From positions 6,621,501-6,685,500 of the forward strand of contig NZ_LGTC01000001.1 of NCBI RefSeq assembly GCF_001262605.1: a stretch of 64,000 nucleotides of DNA. The letters are read 5' to 3'. Position numbers and translations under genes: made by a program. The notes below the pieces were generated by a model. It saw only the letters and a program-made list of their open reading frames with translations. It searched no databases and was not told the origin of the DNA. Source of the DNA: Pseudobacteroides cellulosolvens ATCC 35603 = DSM 2933. Lineage in GTDB: Bacteria; Bacillota; Clostridia; Acetivibrionales; DSM-2933. Of the stretch, positions 1-6,388 are shown one piece after another (the stretch's first letter is position 1; each line of letters opens with the position of its first letter).

Positions 1-2
1 AG

Positions 3-1490
3 GTTAAGGCTGAAACTGTAAAAATGAGTTCTATTGATAAAAGTGCCAATGCAGTTGCAGATGATAAACCATCTGTTAGTAAGAGTAATGTTGTATACGA
101 AGGCAGAAGGGAAGAACCTGCTAAGGTAAGAAAGTTTGAACAGCCAAGAGAGTTTAAACCTGGTCATAGAAATGATAATAGGGCTGAAGTGAGAACAGAA
201 AATATTTCCGACCAGAAAGCCGATCAAAAGAATGACTTAGCACCCGATCAAAAGCCTGATATCAAAGTAGAACAAAAGCCTGAGATAAAGGTAGAGCAAA
301 AACCCGAATTAAAATCTGAAAATGCTCAGCAGGCTCCTATTGAGAGACAGACACCTATGGAAAAAATAGAAAGTGACGATCCTGTTGAGGGAGTTTTAGA
401 AGTGCTTCCTGATGGATACGGCTTTTTAAGAAGCGATAATTATTTATCAGGGGCTAAGGATGTTTATGTTTCTCCTTCTCAAATCAGAAGATTTAGCCTG
501 AAAACCGGTGATAAAATAAAGGGTAAAGGGAGAATTCCAAAGGAAGGCGAGAAATTCCAGGCACTTTTGTATGTCCAATCTGTGAATGGCGATTCGCCTG
601 AAGTGGCTTCTAAGAGAATACCATTTGAATATTTGACACCAATATATCCAGACCAAAGAATTACGCTTGAAACTGCACCTAGGGAGTTATCCACAAGATT
701 GATAGACATGATTGCTCCTATAGGTAAAGGACAGCGTGGTATGATTGTTTCTCCTCCAAAAGCAGGTAAAACAATGCTTCTTAAAAAAGTTGCCAACAGT
801 ATTACGACAAATTATCCTGAAATAGATTTGATCGTGCTTCTAATTGACGAAAGACCTGAGGAAGTAACCGACATGCAACGTTCAATAAAGGGAGAGGTAA
901 TATACTCTACCTTTGACGAAGTACCTGAACATCATATTAAAGTTGCAGAAATGGTACTTGAAAGAGCTCAAAGGCTTGTTGAACAAAAGAAAGACGTTGT
1001 AATACTGTTAGATAGTATTACAAGGCTTGCAAGGGCGTACAACCTCACCATTCCTCCAACAGGAAGGACATTGTCAGGAGGTCTCGATCCAGGAGCACTT
1101 CATAAACCGAAAAGGTTCTTTGGTGCAGCAAGAAATATAGAATTTGGCGGAAGCCTTACCATTATGGCAACAGCGTTGATTGAGACAGGAAGTAGAATGG
1201 ATGATGTTATATTTGAGGAATTCAAGGGAACAGGTAATATGGAACTCCATCTTGATAGAAGACTTTCTGAGAAGAGGATTTTCCCTGCTATAGATATAAA
1301 CAAATCCAGTACGAGAAGGGAAGAATTACTCCTTAGTCAAAAGGAACTTGAAAGTATTTGGGCTATAAGGAAGGCAATGAGCAATATGGGAACGGCTGAA
1401 GTTACTGAAATGATTGTCAATAAGCTCATGCAAACCAGGAGTAACGAGGAATTTCTTAAGACTATAAATATAAATTTTGGAGATAAATAA
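3..1490 (+). CDS. rho: Transcription termination factor Rho (5' end cut by window)
   Basis: Hexameric RNA-dependent ATPase that releases transcripts. The frame is open from base 3, upstream of the ATG at 24, so the N-terminus lies outside the window. Counting from the ATG at 24, residues about 120-200 are the cold-shock-like RNA-binding domain (EGVLEVLPDGYGFLRS). Walker A is SPPKAGKT near residue 241 and Walker B is VILLDSITRL near 325. The Q/R-loop region GGLDPGALHKPKRFFGAARN and the DRRLSEKRIFPAIDINKS segment are intact. The region before the RNA-binding domain is a long, charged, repetitive linker (DQKPDIKVEQKPEIKVEQKP), typical of the variable N-terminal insertions of high-GC and clostridial Rho. 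A strong terminator follows directly. Confidence 0.97.
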   Translation, partial: VKAETVKMSSIDKSANAVADDKPSVSKSNVVYEGRREEPAKVRKFEQPREFKPGHRNDNRAEVRTENISDQKADQKNDLAPDQKPDIKVEQKPEIKVEQKPELKSENAQQAPIERQTPMEKIESDDPVEGVLEVLPDGYGFLRSDNYLSGAKDVYVSPSQIRRFSLKTGDKIKGKGRIPKEGEKFQALLYVQSVNGDSPEVASKRIPFEYLTPIYPDQRITLETAPRELSTRLIDMIAPIGKGQRGMIVSPPKAGKTMLLKKVANSITTNYPEIDLIVLLIDERPEEVTDMQRSIKGEVIYSTFDEVPEHHIKVAEMVLERAQRLVEQKKDVVILLDSITRLARAYNLTIPPTGRTLSGGLDPGALHKPKRFFGAARNIEFGGSLTIMATALIETGSRMDDVIFEEFKGTGNMELHLDRRLSEKRIFPAIDINKSSTRREELLLSQKELESIWAIRKAMSNMGTAEVTEMIVNKLMQTRSNEEFLKTININFGDK

Positions 1491-1499
1491 GAAAATCAC

Positions 1500-1536
1500 A
1501 AAGGTGTAAGTTTAATATTAAACTTACACCTTTTAC
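1500..1536 (+). terminator. Intrinsic terminator after rho
   Basis: Perfect palindrome 1500-1533 (arm GGTGTAAGTTTAAT at 1503-1516 and its complement), starting 10 bases after the rho stop and ending in a short T run. Confidence 0.8.
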
Positions 1537-1546
1537 TGGTTACTAC

Positions 1547-1595
1547 GAAATGATTAAAATATTAGTTCGGAAGGGTATTTTAATCATTCCTAAAA
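1547..1595. repeat. Dispersed GGAATGAYTAAAA element, inverted pair
   Basis: One arm at 1547-1566 (ATGATTAAAATATTAG) faces an inverted arm at 1576-1595 (TATTTTAATCATTCC), with TTCGGAAG between them. It is the same short motif found at 3185, 4758, 11806, 34421, 34441, 57234 and 62678. It covers the start of the open frame at 1550, which is one reason to place the next gene's start at 1619. Confidence 0.65.
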
Positions 1596-1618
1596 GATAT
1601 CAAAGAAATGGTGATATT

Positions 1619-3187
1619 ATGTCAAACGTTACTAAAGCAAATAATAAAGGAAGAGTTACTAAAAATATTGATAAAAAAACTGAAAAGATGACTAATGGTC
1701 TCATTCATCGAATGTTTAGGGATTTTTATGTGCCGATTCTGGCAATCTTCTTATTGTTGGTTTTTGCTATATTCTTTCTAAATGATAAAAGTATCGGTAC
1801 TACCAACATTCAAATATCATTTTTAATTGGTATCATACCTGTTATAGGCTATGCTGTATATTTAAAGCTCAACAGGAATCTTAATATTGGCTCTCTTGCA
1901 GTTATGATTATTATTGCCGGCATATTATTAAGAGTTGTTTATACACTATACACTCCGTTTACAATCAGGCAGCATGATGTAATAGGAAGCTCCTTCAGCC
2001 ATCTTGATTATATAAGGTATGTGGCTGAAAAGCTATCTTTGCCGGATGTAGGCTATTGTCAGGCATATCATCCCCCATTGCATTATGTTATATCTGCGGT
2101 ATTTTACAAGCTGGGCAAGATAATAGGGCTTAGCAACTTTTATTCTTTCAGGCTTGTACAAGTTGAGATGGTTTTCTTAAATAGCATGACGCTCATTTAT
2201 TTTTATAAGATATTAATGGAATTTAAGCCTAAGAAGCTGGTGACCTTGTCAGCATTGGCTATTTTTGCGTTTTTCCCGTATAATATATATTTTTCATCAT
2301 TCTTAAACAATGACAATACAATGTATTTTTTCTATATACTTACTGTATATTATATGATTCGATGGATGAAGGTGAAAAGCAAAAAGAATGTAGTTCTAAT
2401 GGCATTGTTTATGTCACTTACCATGCTTGCCAAGAAAAATGGAATAATACTCATTCCAACTATATTGGCTGTATTTGCTGCAGCACTTGTAAGAGATAAG
2501 GCAAATGCTAAAAATATTTTTAAGCAGGCTGGTGTATTTATATTGATTTCAGTACCTCTTTGTATAGCTTATCCAATAAGAAATTTTGTATTGTTCAAAC
2601 AGGGGCTCATGTATGCACCAGGAGTTGATTTCGAAAAATACGCAAATACCATCAAGAATCTTTTCTATATTCCTATAAAAGGCTTCATTGATCAGCCATT
2701 TACGCAAGATCCTTTTACGGGAAGAAGCGAGCTGTTTGCCGATTATGTGATAAAGTCATCTCTTTTTGGAGAATGGCGTTTTGACGGGCTTGAGAAGATT
2801 GCAACATTACTTTTATTTGCAACTGCAGCTTTAATAATTATTGTGGTTATATATCTACTTATACAGAATATAAAGCTGTTAAAGGGTTATGGGTTTATAT
2901 TTCTATTGTGCTTGCTTTTGCCTTTTGGACTTTTATTTCAGTCCCGGTTATCAATACCAGTAGTATGTGCACAAAACTTCAGGTATGCAGGTGTGGGTTT
3001 AATATCTGCAGCGTTCTTTTATGGTCATGCAGTTAATAAATTCTCAAATTCTAGGTTGAAATTTATGAAATATGTATTTACATTTATAACTGTTACATTT
3101 TGTATAATTTCGGCTGTTTTTATCCTTAAAATTGGTGTTGCACCACAAAGTGTATACGATTATTCGTTTACCGTAGAACTTAAGTAA
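1619..3187 (+). CDS. Polytopic membrane protein, GT39/GT-C glycosyltransferase-like
   Basis: About 522 residues with roughly eleven to thirteen hydrophobic segments after a basic N-terminal tail. It resembles dolichyl-phosphate-mannose/ArnT-type GT-C glycosyltransferases that move sugars from polyprenyl-phosphate donors on the outer face of the membrane. The first large outside loop has HDVIGSSFSHLDY, with an acidic residue where the family keeps its catalytic Asp, and YHPPLHY follows. The start at 1619 has a GGTGAT site four bases upstream. The in-frame ATG at 1550 has no ribosome site and lies in a repeat. The substrate is unknown; it stands alone between two terminators. Confidence 0.65.
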   Translation: MSNVTKANNKGRVTKNIDKKTEKMTNGLIHRMFRDFYVPILAIFLLLVFAIFFLNDKSIGTTNIQISFLIGIIPVIGYAVYLKLNRNLNIGSLAVMIIIAGILLRVVYTLYTPFTIRQHDVIGSSFSHLDYIRYVAEKLSLPDVGYCQAYHPPLHYVISAVFYKLGKIIGLSNFYSFRLVQVEMVFLNSMTLIYFYKILMEFKPKKLVTLSALAIFAFFPYNIYFSSFLNNDNTMYFFYILTVYYMIRWMKVKSKKNVVLMALFMSLTMLAKKNGIILIPTILAVFAAALVRDKANAKNIFKQAGVFILISVPLCIAYPIRNFVLFKQGLMYAPGVDFEKYANTIKNLFYIPIKGFIDQPFTQDPFTGRSELFADYVIKSSLFGEWRFDGLEKIATLLLFATAALIIIVVIYLLIQNIKLLKGYGFIFLLCLLLPFGLLFQSRLSIPVVCAQNFRYAGVGLISAAFFYGHAVNKFSNSRLKFMKYVFTFITVTFCIISAVFILKIGVAPQSVYDYSFTVELK

Positions 3188-3207
3188 GAAATGACTAAAA
3201 TATTACT
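3185..3207 (+). repeat. Dispersed GGAATGAYTAAAA element
   Basis: GAAATGACTAAAATATTACT begins at the stop codon of the preceding gene. Same motif family as at 4758 and 11806. Confidence 0.65.
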
Positions 3208-3268
3208 AAATATTAACCAATTTTAAATTGGTTAGTTTAAAGAAATTGAATGAATAAGCTTATTTGAT

Positions 3269-3317
3269 ACCCCTTGATATTACTACGTTTCAGATATCAA
3301 GGGGTTCCGTAATTTTT
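3269..3317 (+). terminator. Intrinsic terminator
   Basis: Twelve-bp stem ACCCCTTGATAT (3269-3280) with ATATCAAGGGGT (3294-3305), followed shortly by ATTTTT. It closes the GT-C gene. Confidence 0.75.
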
Positions 3318-3355
3318 AAGCATAGAAAAAATTTTACCAAATCAGATTTGTTCTA

Positions 3356-3384
3356 TTGACATGAGGTCCATACTGAGATATAAT
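3356..3384 (+). promoter_or_regulatory. Consensus sigma-A promoter without an obvious gene
   Basis: TTGACA at 3356-3361, a 17-base spacer and TATAAT at 3379-3384, a perfect vegetative promoter. It points into the DnaA-box region. The next annotated gene is on the opposite strand, so either a short RNA or a minor ORF is transcribed. Confidence 0.6.
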
Positions 3385-3443
3385 TCTCAATGTCAAAATT
3401 ATTTCAGTGTCAAATTGTACTAATCTTATACGAAAATACTACC

Positions 3444-3589
3444 TGTGGATAAGTATAAAAGTTATACACATTATTTTCACACATATTTTTATTTACATAA
3501 TTCTAGAATGGTTAACGTCTTATAAATTAGGGGTTTCAGGGTTTTTATACTCAAATAAGTTATCCACAGATGTGTGGATAATATCCACA
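3444..3589. promoter_or_regulatory. Cluster of DnaA boxes (candidate DnaA-binding locus)
   Basis: Matches to TTATNCACA occur at 3444-3452 (minus, perfect TTATCCACA), 3462-3470 (plus, TTATACACA), 3560-3568 (plus, perfect) and 3573-3581 (minus, perfect). A one-mismatch box lies at 3581-3589. The last two form the palindrome TGTGGATAATATCCACA. The 90 bases between the two groups are very AT-rich. No dnaA, dnaN, rpmH or parAB genes are nearby, so this may be a DnaA titration/regulatory site or a secondary origin-like element instead of oriC. Confidence 0.7.
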
Positions 3590-3601
3590 TAGTTTAAGAT
3601 A

Positions 3602-4741
3602 TTATTTAGTTGGTTTACTTTCTGGAAGCGGTAGTTTTCCGTTTAACATTTCTTCAATTTTTTCAAAAACTTTATTGTTAAAGAGTATATTTTTGTGATT
3701 AGCGGCGTTTAGGATGCTTCCATCCAGCAATTTATCTATTGTGAGATTATTTTCGCCTACGTTAAAAACTTCGGTACCGATATTCCATTCATCAAGACTG
3801 GCACTTTCTGCTGTTACAACCTCATCATACTGTCCTAATATGCTTCCTGTATGAATGAATTTATTTAGTCCGTTATTCAGCATGGAAGGCATTATTTTGG
3901 ACAATAGAGGATTATCCGGCATAAGGTCTTTTATACCCTGGTCGTTATAGAGGTTAGCTCCTAAAGAAGCCCAATAGGACCCTTTATGAGGGACAGAAAC
4001 AAATATTATTTTGTTAATGTTGCCTTTGGCCATATAACCGGGACTGCAAGTGTAATATCTGGCTACAAGGCCACCCATGCTGTGAGTTATAATGTCAAAT
4101 TTACTAACCTGTATCCCTTTATTTAAGTAGGCATACTGTTGGGTACTCAAATAATTATCTAATTCTTTAGCTCCATTTTTGACACCTAATTCTGATTTAT
4201 ATTCAGGCACCATGCAGTCAAATTTCTTTTTTAACAAGAAATCCTTCATTCCTTCAAATATGTCAGGTTGCTCCTGATAGCCATGCAGCATTACAACAGG
4301 CGGGCGCACAAGATTGACTGATGTTATGGAATTAACATTGGTATCATGAATGCGGGCTACTATACTTATTTTAGTCTCAACACTTTTAGATATATCCAAT
4401 TGTTCCGGGGGCAGATACTTAATTATAGCATCACCCATAGAATCTGTCCTTGATTTGGATGGATATACGCTTCCTATACCAGGACTTACAGAAAAGCTTA
4501 ACGGAATATCAGCACATGGACTTCCATTTATATCACGCACTTTAGCCACAAGTACCAGTTGATTCTCCTTATCGCACGAAAGTGAATTGACATTCATATT
4601 CACTTTGTAGATATTGATTACAAGATTATTGCCAAAAAATATTTTATACTTTAAATAATCAGAAATATTTTGAAGGCTTGTTAATAAAACAAATAGCAGC
4701 AAAATGCCTAATGCGAATAAAATTGGTCTTTGTTTTTTCAT
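3602..4741 (-). CDS. Membrane-anchored or secreted alpha/beta-hydrolase (lipase-like) with Ig-like domain
   Basis: Predicted extracytoplasmic esterase/lipase of about 379 residues. An N-terminal hydrophobic anchor (PILFALGILLLFVLL) is followed by an invasin-type Big_1-like Ig fold (VRDINGSPCADIPLSFSV, residues about 60-135) and the hydrolase domain. The oxyanion motif is VVMLHGYQE and the nucleophile elbow is ITHSMGGLVARYY with catalytic Ser. Likely Asp and His lie in YDEVV and AANHKN. Of the starts TTG 4750, ATG 4747 and ATG 4741, the last has AAAGG nine bases upstream and is chosen. Substrate unknown. The gene stands alone; its 3' end abuts the DnaA-box cluster. Confidence 0.8.
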   Translation of the reverse strand: MKKQRPILFALGILLLFVLLTSLQNISDYLKYKIFFGNNLVINIYKVNMNVNSLSCDKENQLVLVAKVRDINGSPCADIPLSFSVSPGIGSVYPSKSRTDSMGDAIIKYLPPEQLDISKSVETKISIVARIHDTNVNSITSVNLVRPPVVMLHGYQEQPDIFEGMKDFLLKKKFDCMVPEYKSELGVKNGAKELDNYLSTQQYAYLNKGIQVSKFDIITHSMGGLVARYYTCSPGYMAKGNINKIIFVSVPHKGSYWASLGANLYNDQGIKDLMPDNPLLSKIMPSMLNNGLNKFIHTGSILGQYDEVVTAESASLDEWNIGTEVFNVGENNLTIDKLLDGSILNAANHKNILFNNKVFEKIEEMLNGKLPLPESKPTK

Positions 4742-4757
4742 AAGCATCAACCTTTAC

Positions 4758-4785
4758 TAAGGAATGACTAAAATATTACTACCGA
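4758..4785 (+). repeat. Dispersed GGAATGAYTAAAA element
   Basis: GGAATGACTAAAATATTACT followed by ACCGA and an inverted ATTACT/AGTAAT pair. It lies just upstream of the hydrolase start, in its promoter region. Confidence 0.65.
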
Positions 4786-4983
4786 AAGTAATAATTAAAG
4801 AAATTTTTTCTTTAACGTTACTTTATATAAATATTATATAAAGTTAATGTCGGTATATAAATGGCAATATAAGGCATACTGAAAAGTGATAAAACCATTA
4901 TTTTCATAAATTATTTTTATCTAATGAAGGAAAAATAAATCGTAATCTAAATTTATAAATTAAGAAAGAGGAGATGATTTGGT

Positions 4984-5424
4984 TTGAAGGTAAAAGAAAT
5001 TATGACAAAAAATATTGCATATTTAAACCCAATGAGCACAGTTGTTGAAGCTGCACAACTTATGCAGAAACACAATGTAGGTGCAATCCCGGTTTGTGAT
5101 CAAAGCGGTGTTATAGGTCTAGTTACAGACAGGGATATAGTTGTAAGGAATATCGCACATGGTAAGAGCCCTAACGATACGCCTGTAAAGGACGTAATGA
5201 CATCACAGGTTACTACTATTTCACCAGAAACTGATGTTGATGATGCGACAAAAATAATGTCACAAAATCAAGTAAGAAGGCTACCTGTTGTTGAAAACAA
5301 CATGTTAGTTGGAATTCTTTCATTAGGTGATATGGCTGCAGACTCTCGGTTTGATACGGAAGCATCAAAGGCACTTGCTGAAATATCAATACCTGCAAAG
5401 CCAGAAAAAATGCCTAAAAAATAA
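4984..5424 (+). CDS. Tandem CBS-domain protein
   Basis: 146-residue protein made of two CBS motifs and a short Lys/Pro tail. CBS1 (residues about 1-60) holds MTKNIAYLNPMSTVVEAAQLM and VGLVTDRDIV-like GLVTDRDIVVRN. CBS2 (residues about 66-125) holds VMTSQVTTISPETDVDDA and GILSLGDMA. Such pairs (YhcV-like) bind adenine nucleotides and act as energy or stress sensors. The TTG start at 4984 is preceded by GAGGAG ten bases away. It is monocistronic, followed by a long repeat-rich intergenic region. Confidence 0.88.
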   Translation: MKVKEIMTKNIAYLNPMSTVVEAAQLMQKHNVGAIPVCDQSGVIGLVTDRDIVVRNIAHGKSPNDTPVKDVMTSQVTTISPETDVDDATKIMSQNQVRRLPVVENNMLVGILSLGDMAADSRFDTEASKALAEISIPAKPEKMPKK

Positions 5425-5634
5425 TTAAGGCTAATAATTATGAAAAAAACACAAAATAGAAAAAAATTCATGTAATAAAAAATTATATTGGGATAATAAT
5501 AATATCAGAAGTGCTTGATAAAACTTATATGAATTAAGTTCTTAAGTACTTCGAAGTTAAACATTAGAACCCATTTATAATGGTTTATGTTTGACGAAAT
5601 TACACTGATATTCAATAAATAAGGCATGCATGCT
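5425..5634. other. AT-rich intergenic stretch
   Basis: No ORF with a ribosome site, RNA gene or clear terminator seen in this part. The structured repeats begin at 5635. Confidence 0.5.
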
Positions 5635-5778
5635 AGATATGTTGCGAAAAAAATTTTGGATTAGCAAATGTAGTTGAATCGGTTACGTTTGCATTATAAA
5701 AATGAATTTTTCGTAACATATGAAATAAGGAAAATGTATTGTGATAATTATAAGTATAAAATAATTATTGCAAAACAA
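5635..5778. repeat. Structured intergenic repeat, copy A
   Basis: About 145 bases repeated at 37839-37981. The outer stem is ATATGTTGCGAAAAA (5637-5651) with TTTTTCGTAACATAT (5707-5721). The nested inner stem is GCAAATGTAG (5664-5673) with TTACGTTTGC (5683-5692). A 3' hairpin pairs TTGTGATAATTAT with ATAATTATTGCAA. Differences from the other copy mostly keep pairing. It may be a MITE-like DNA element or a structured RNA. Confidence 0.75.
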
Positions 5779-5812
5779 AAAGCAACTACTGTTAAAAATA
5801 AGTTATAATATT

Positions 5813-5982
5813 AGTCTTACATTTGGCAGTGCAAAATGATTTTCTGATATTTTGTGATAGACAAATGTATAAGATTAATCATAACTTAGGTAATTAAGTA
5901 TTTTAAATTGAATAACCTCTTACATTTGTCTCTCACATAATAATGTAAAATTTACATTATAACCACTGCCAAATGTAAGACT
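5813..5982. repeat. MITE-like element with 19-bp terminal inverted repeats
   Basis: AGTCTTACATTTGGCAGTG (5813-5831) is exactly inverted at 5964-5982. A second, inner inverted pair (TGTGATAGACAAATGT and ACATTTGTCTCTCACA) lies inside. No coding capacity. Part of it recurs at 21725-21838, and its left end recurs next to repeat copy B at about 38002. Confidence 0.75.
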
Positions 5983-6067
5983 TAAAATAATTTAAATTTT
6001 ATTAAGTGCTTTAACTAAAGTTGTTTGAATTAGGTGTAATATTTTAAAATTCGAGGAGGTATTAGCT

Positions 6068-6244
6068 GTGAGTAGACAAAGGCACAGTATCATGTCTGAT
6101 AAGCTTAAGACAGAGATAGCAAAGGAACTTGGAGTCTACAACACGGTAGAAACTGAAGGTTGGGGATCGGTATCGTCAAGGAACTGCGGTAACATTGTCA
6201 GGAAAGCCATTGAGATAGCGGAACGTAACTTTGAAGGAAAATAA
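6068..6244 (+). CDS. sspF: Small acid-soluble spore protein, alpha/beta type (SspF-like)
   Basis: 58-residue DNA-binding protein that coats and protects spore DNA. It starts at GTG 6068 with GAGGAGGT seven bases upstream. The sequence reads MSDKLKTEIAKELGVYNTVE, EGWGSVSSRNCGN and IVRKAIEIAER, matching the SspF-type SASP pattern (MSDxxKxExAKxLGxYDTV, GWGxxxARDxGNxVxxAIExAE). The usual Asp/Ala before GN is Cys40 here. Expression would be expected in the forespore, but no clear sigma-G promoter was recognised in the short space after the MITE-like element. Confidence 0.93.
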   Translation: MSRQRHSIMSDKLKTEIAKELGVYNTVETEGWGSVSSRNCGNIVRKAIEIAERNFEGK

Positions 6245-6329
6245 CCTCATCAAAATAGAATGTTTTTTAAATCAGGTATGAATTAAATAGTCCTAGGTTT
6301 TAAATCATACAATTTAATTAATTATTCAA

Positions 6330-6369
6330 AAAATAGAATAGCTGGCTAAATGCCGGCTATTCTATTTTT
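6330..6369. terminator. Bidirectional intrinsic terminator
   Basis: Seventeen-bp stem AAAATAGAATAGCTGGC (6330-6346) with GCCGGCTATTCTATTTT (6352-6368), loop TAAAT, A run before and T run after. It serves sspF on plus and the topoisomerase operon on minus. Confidence 0.85.
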
Positions 6370-6388
6370 GTATGATATTTTTATGATT

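Noticed and set aside
3444..3589. Calling this oriC
   Set aside because: No dnaA/dnaN/rpmH neighbourhood and flanking genes do not diverge from it; only a DnaA-box cluster can be supported.
3407..3592. 61-codon ORF in the DnaA-box region
   Set aside because: GTG start without ribosome site, hydrophobic AT-driven composition, and it spans the DnaA boxes. Not listed as a gene, though the upstream promoter leaves a small chance.
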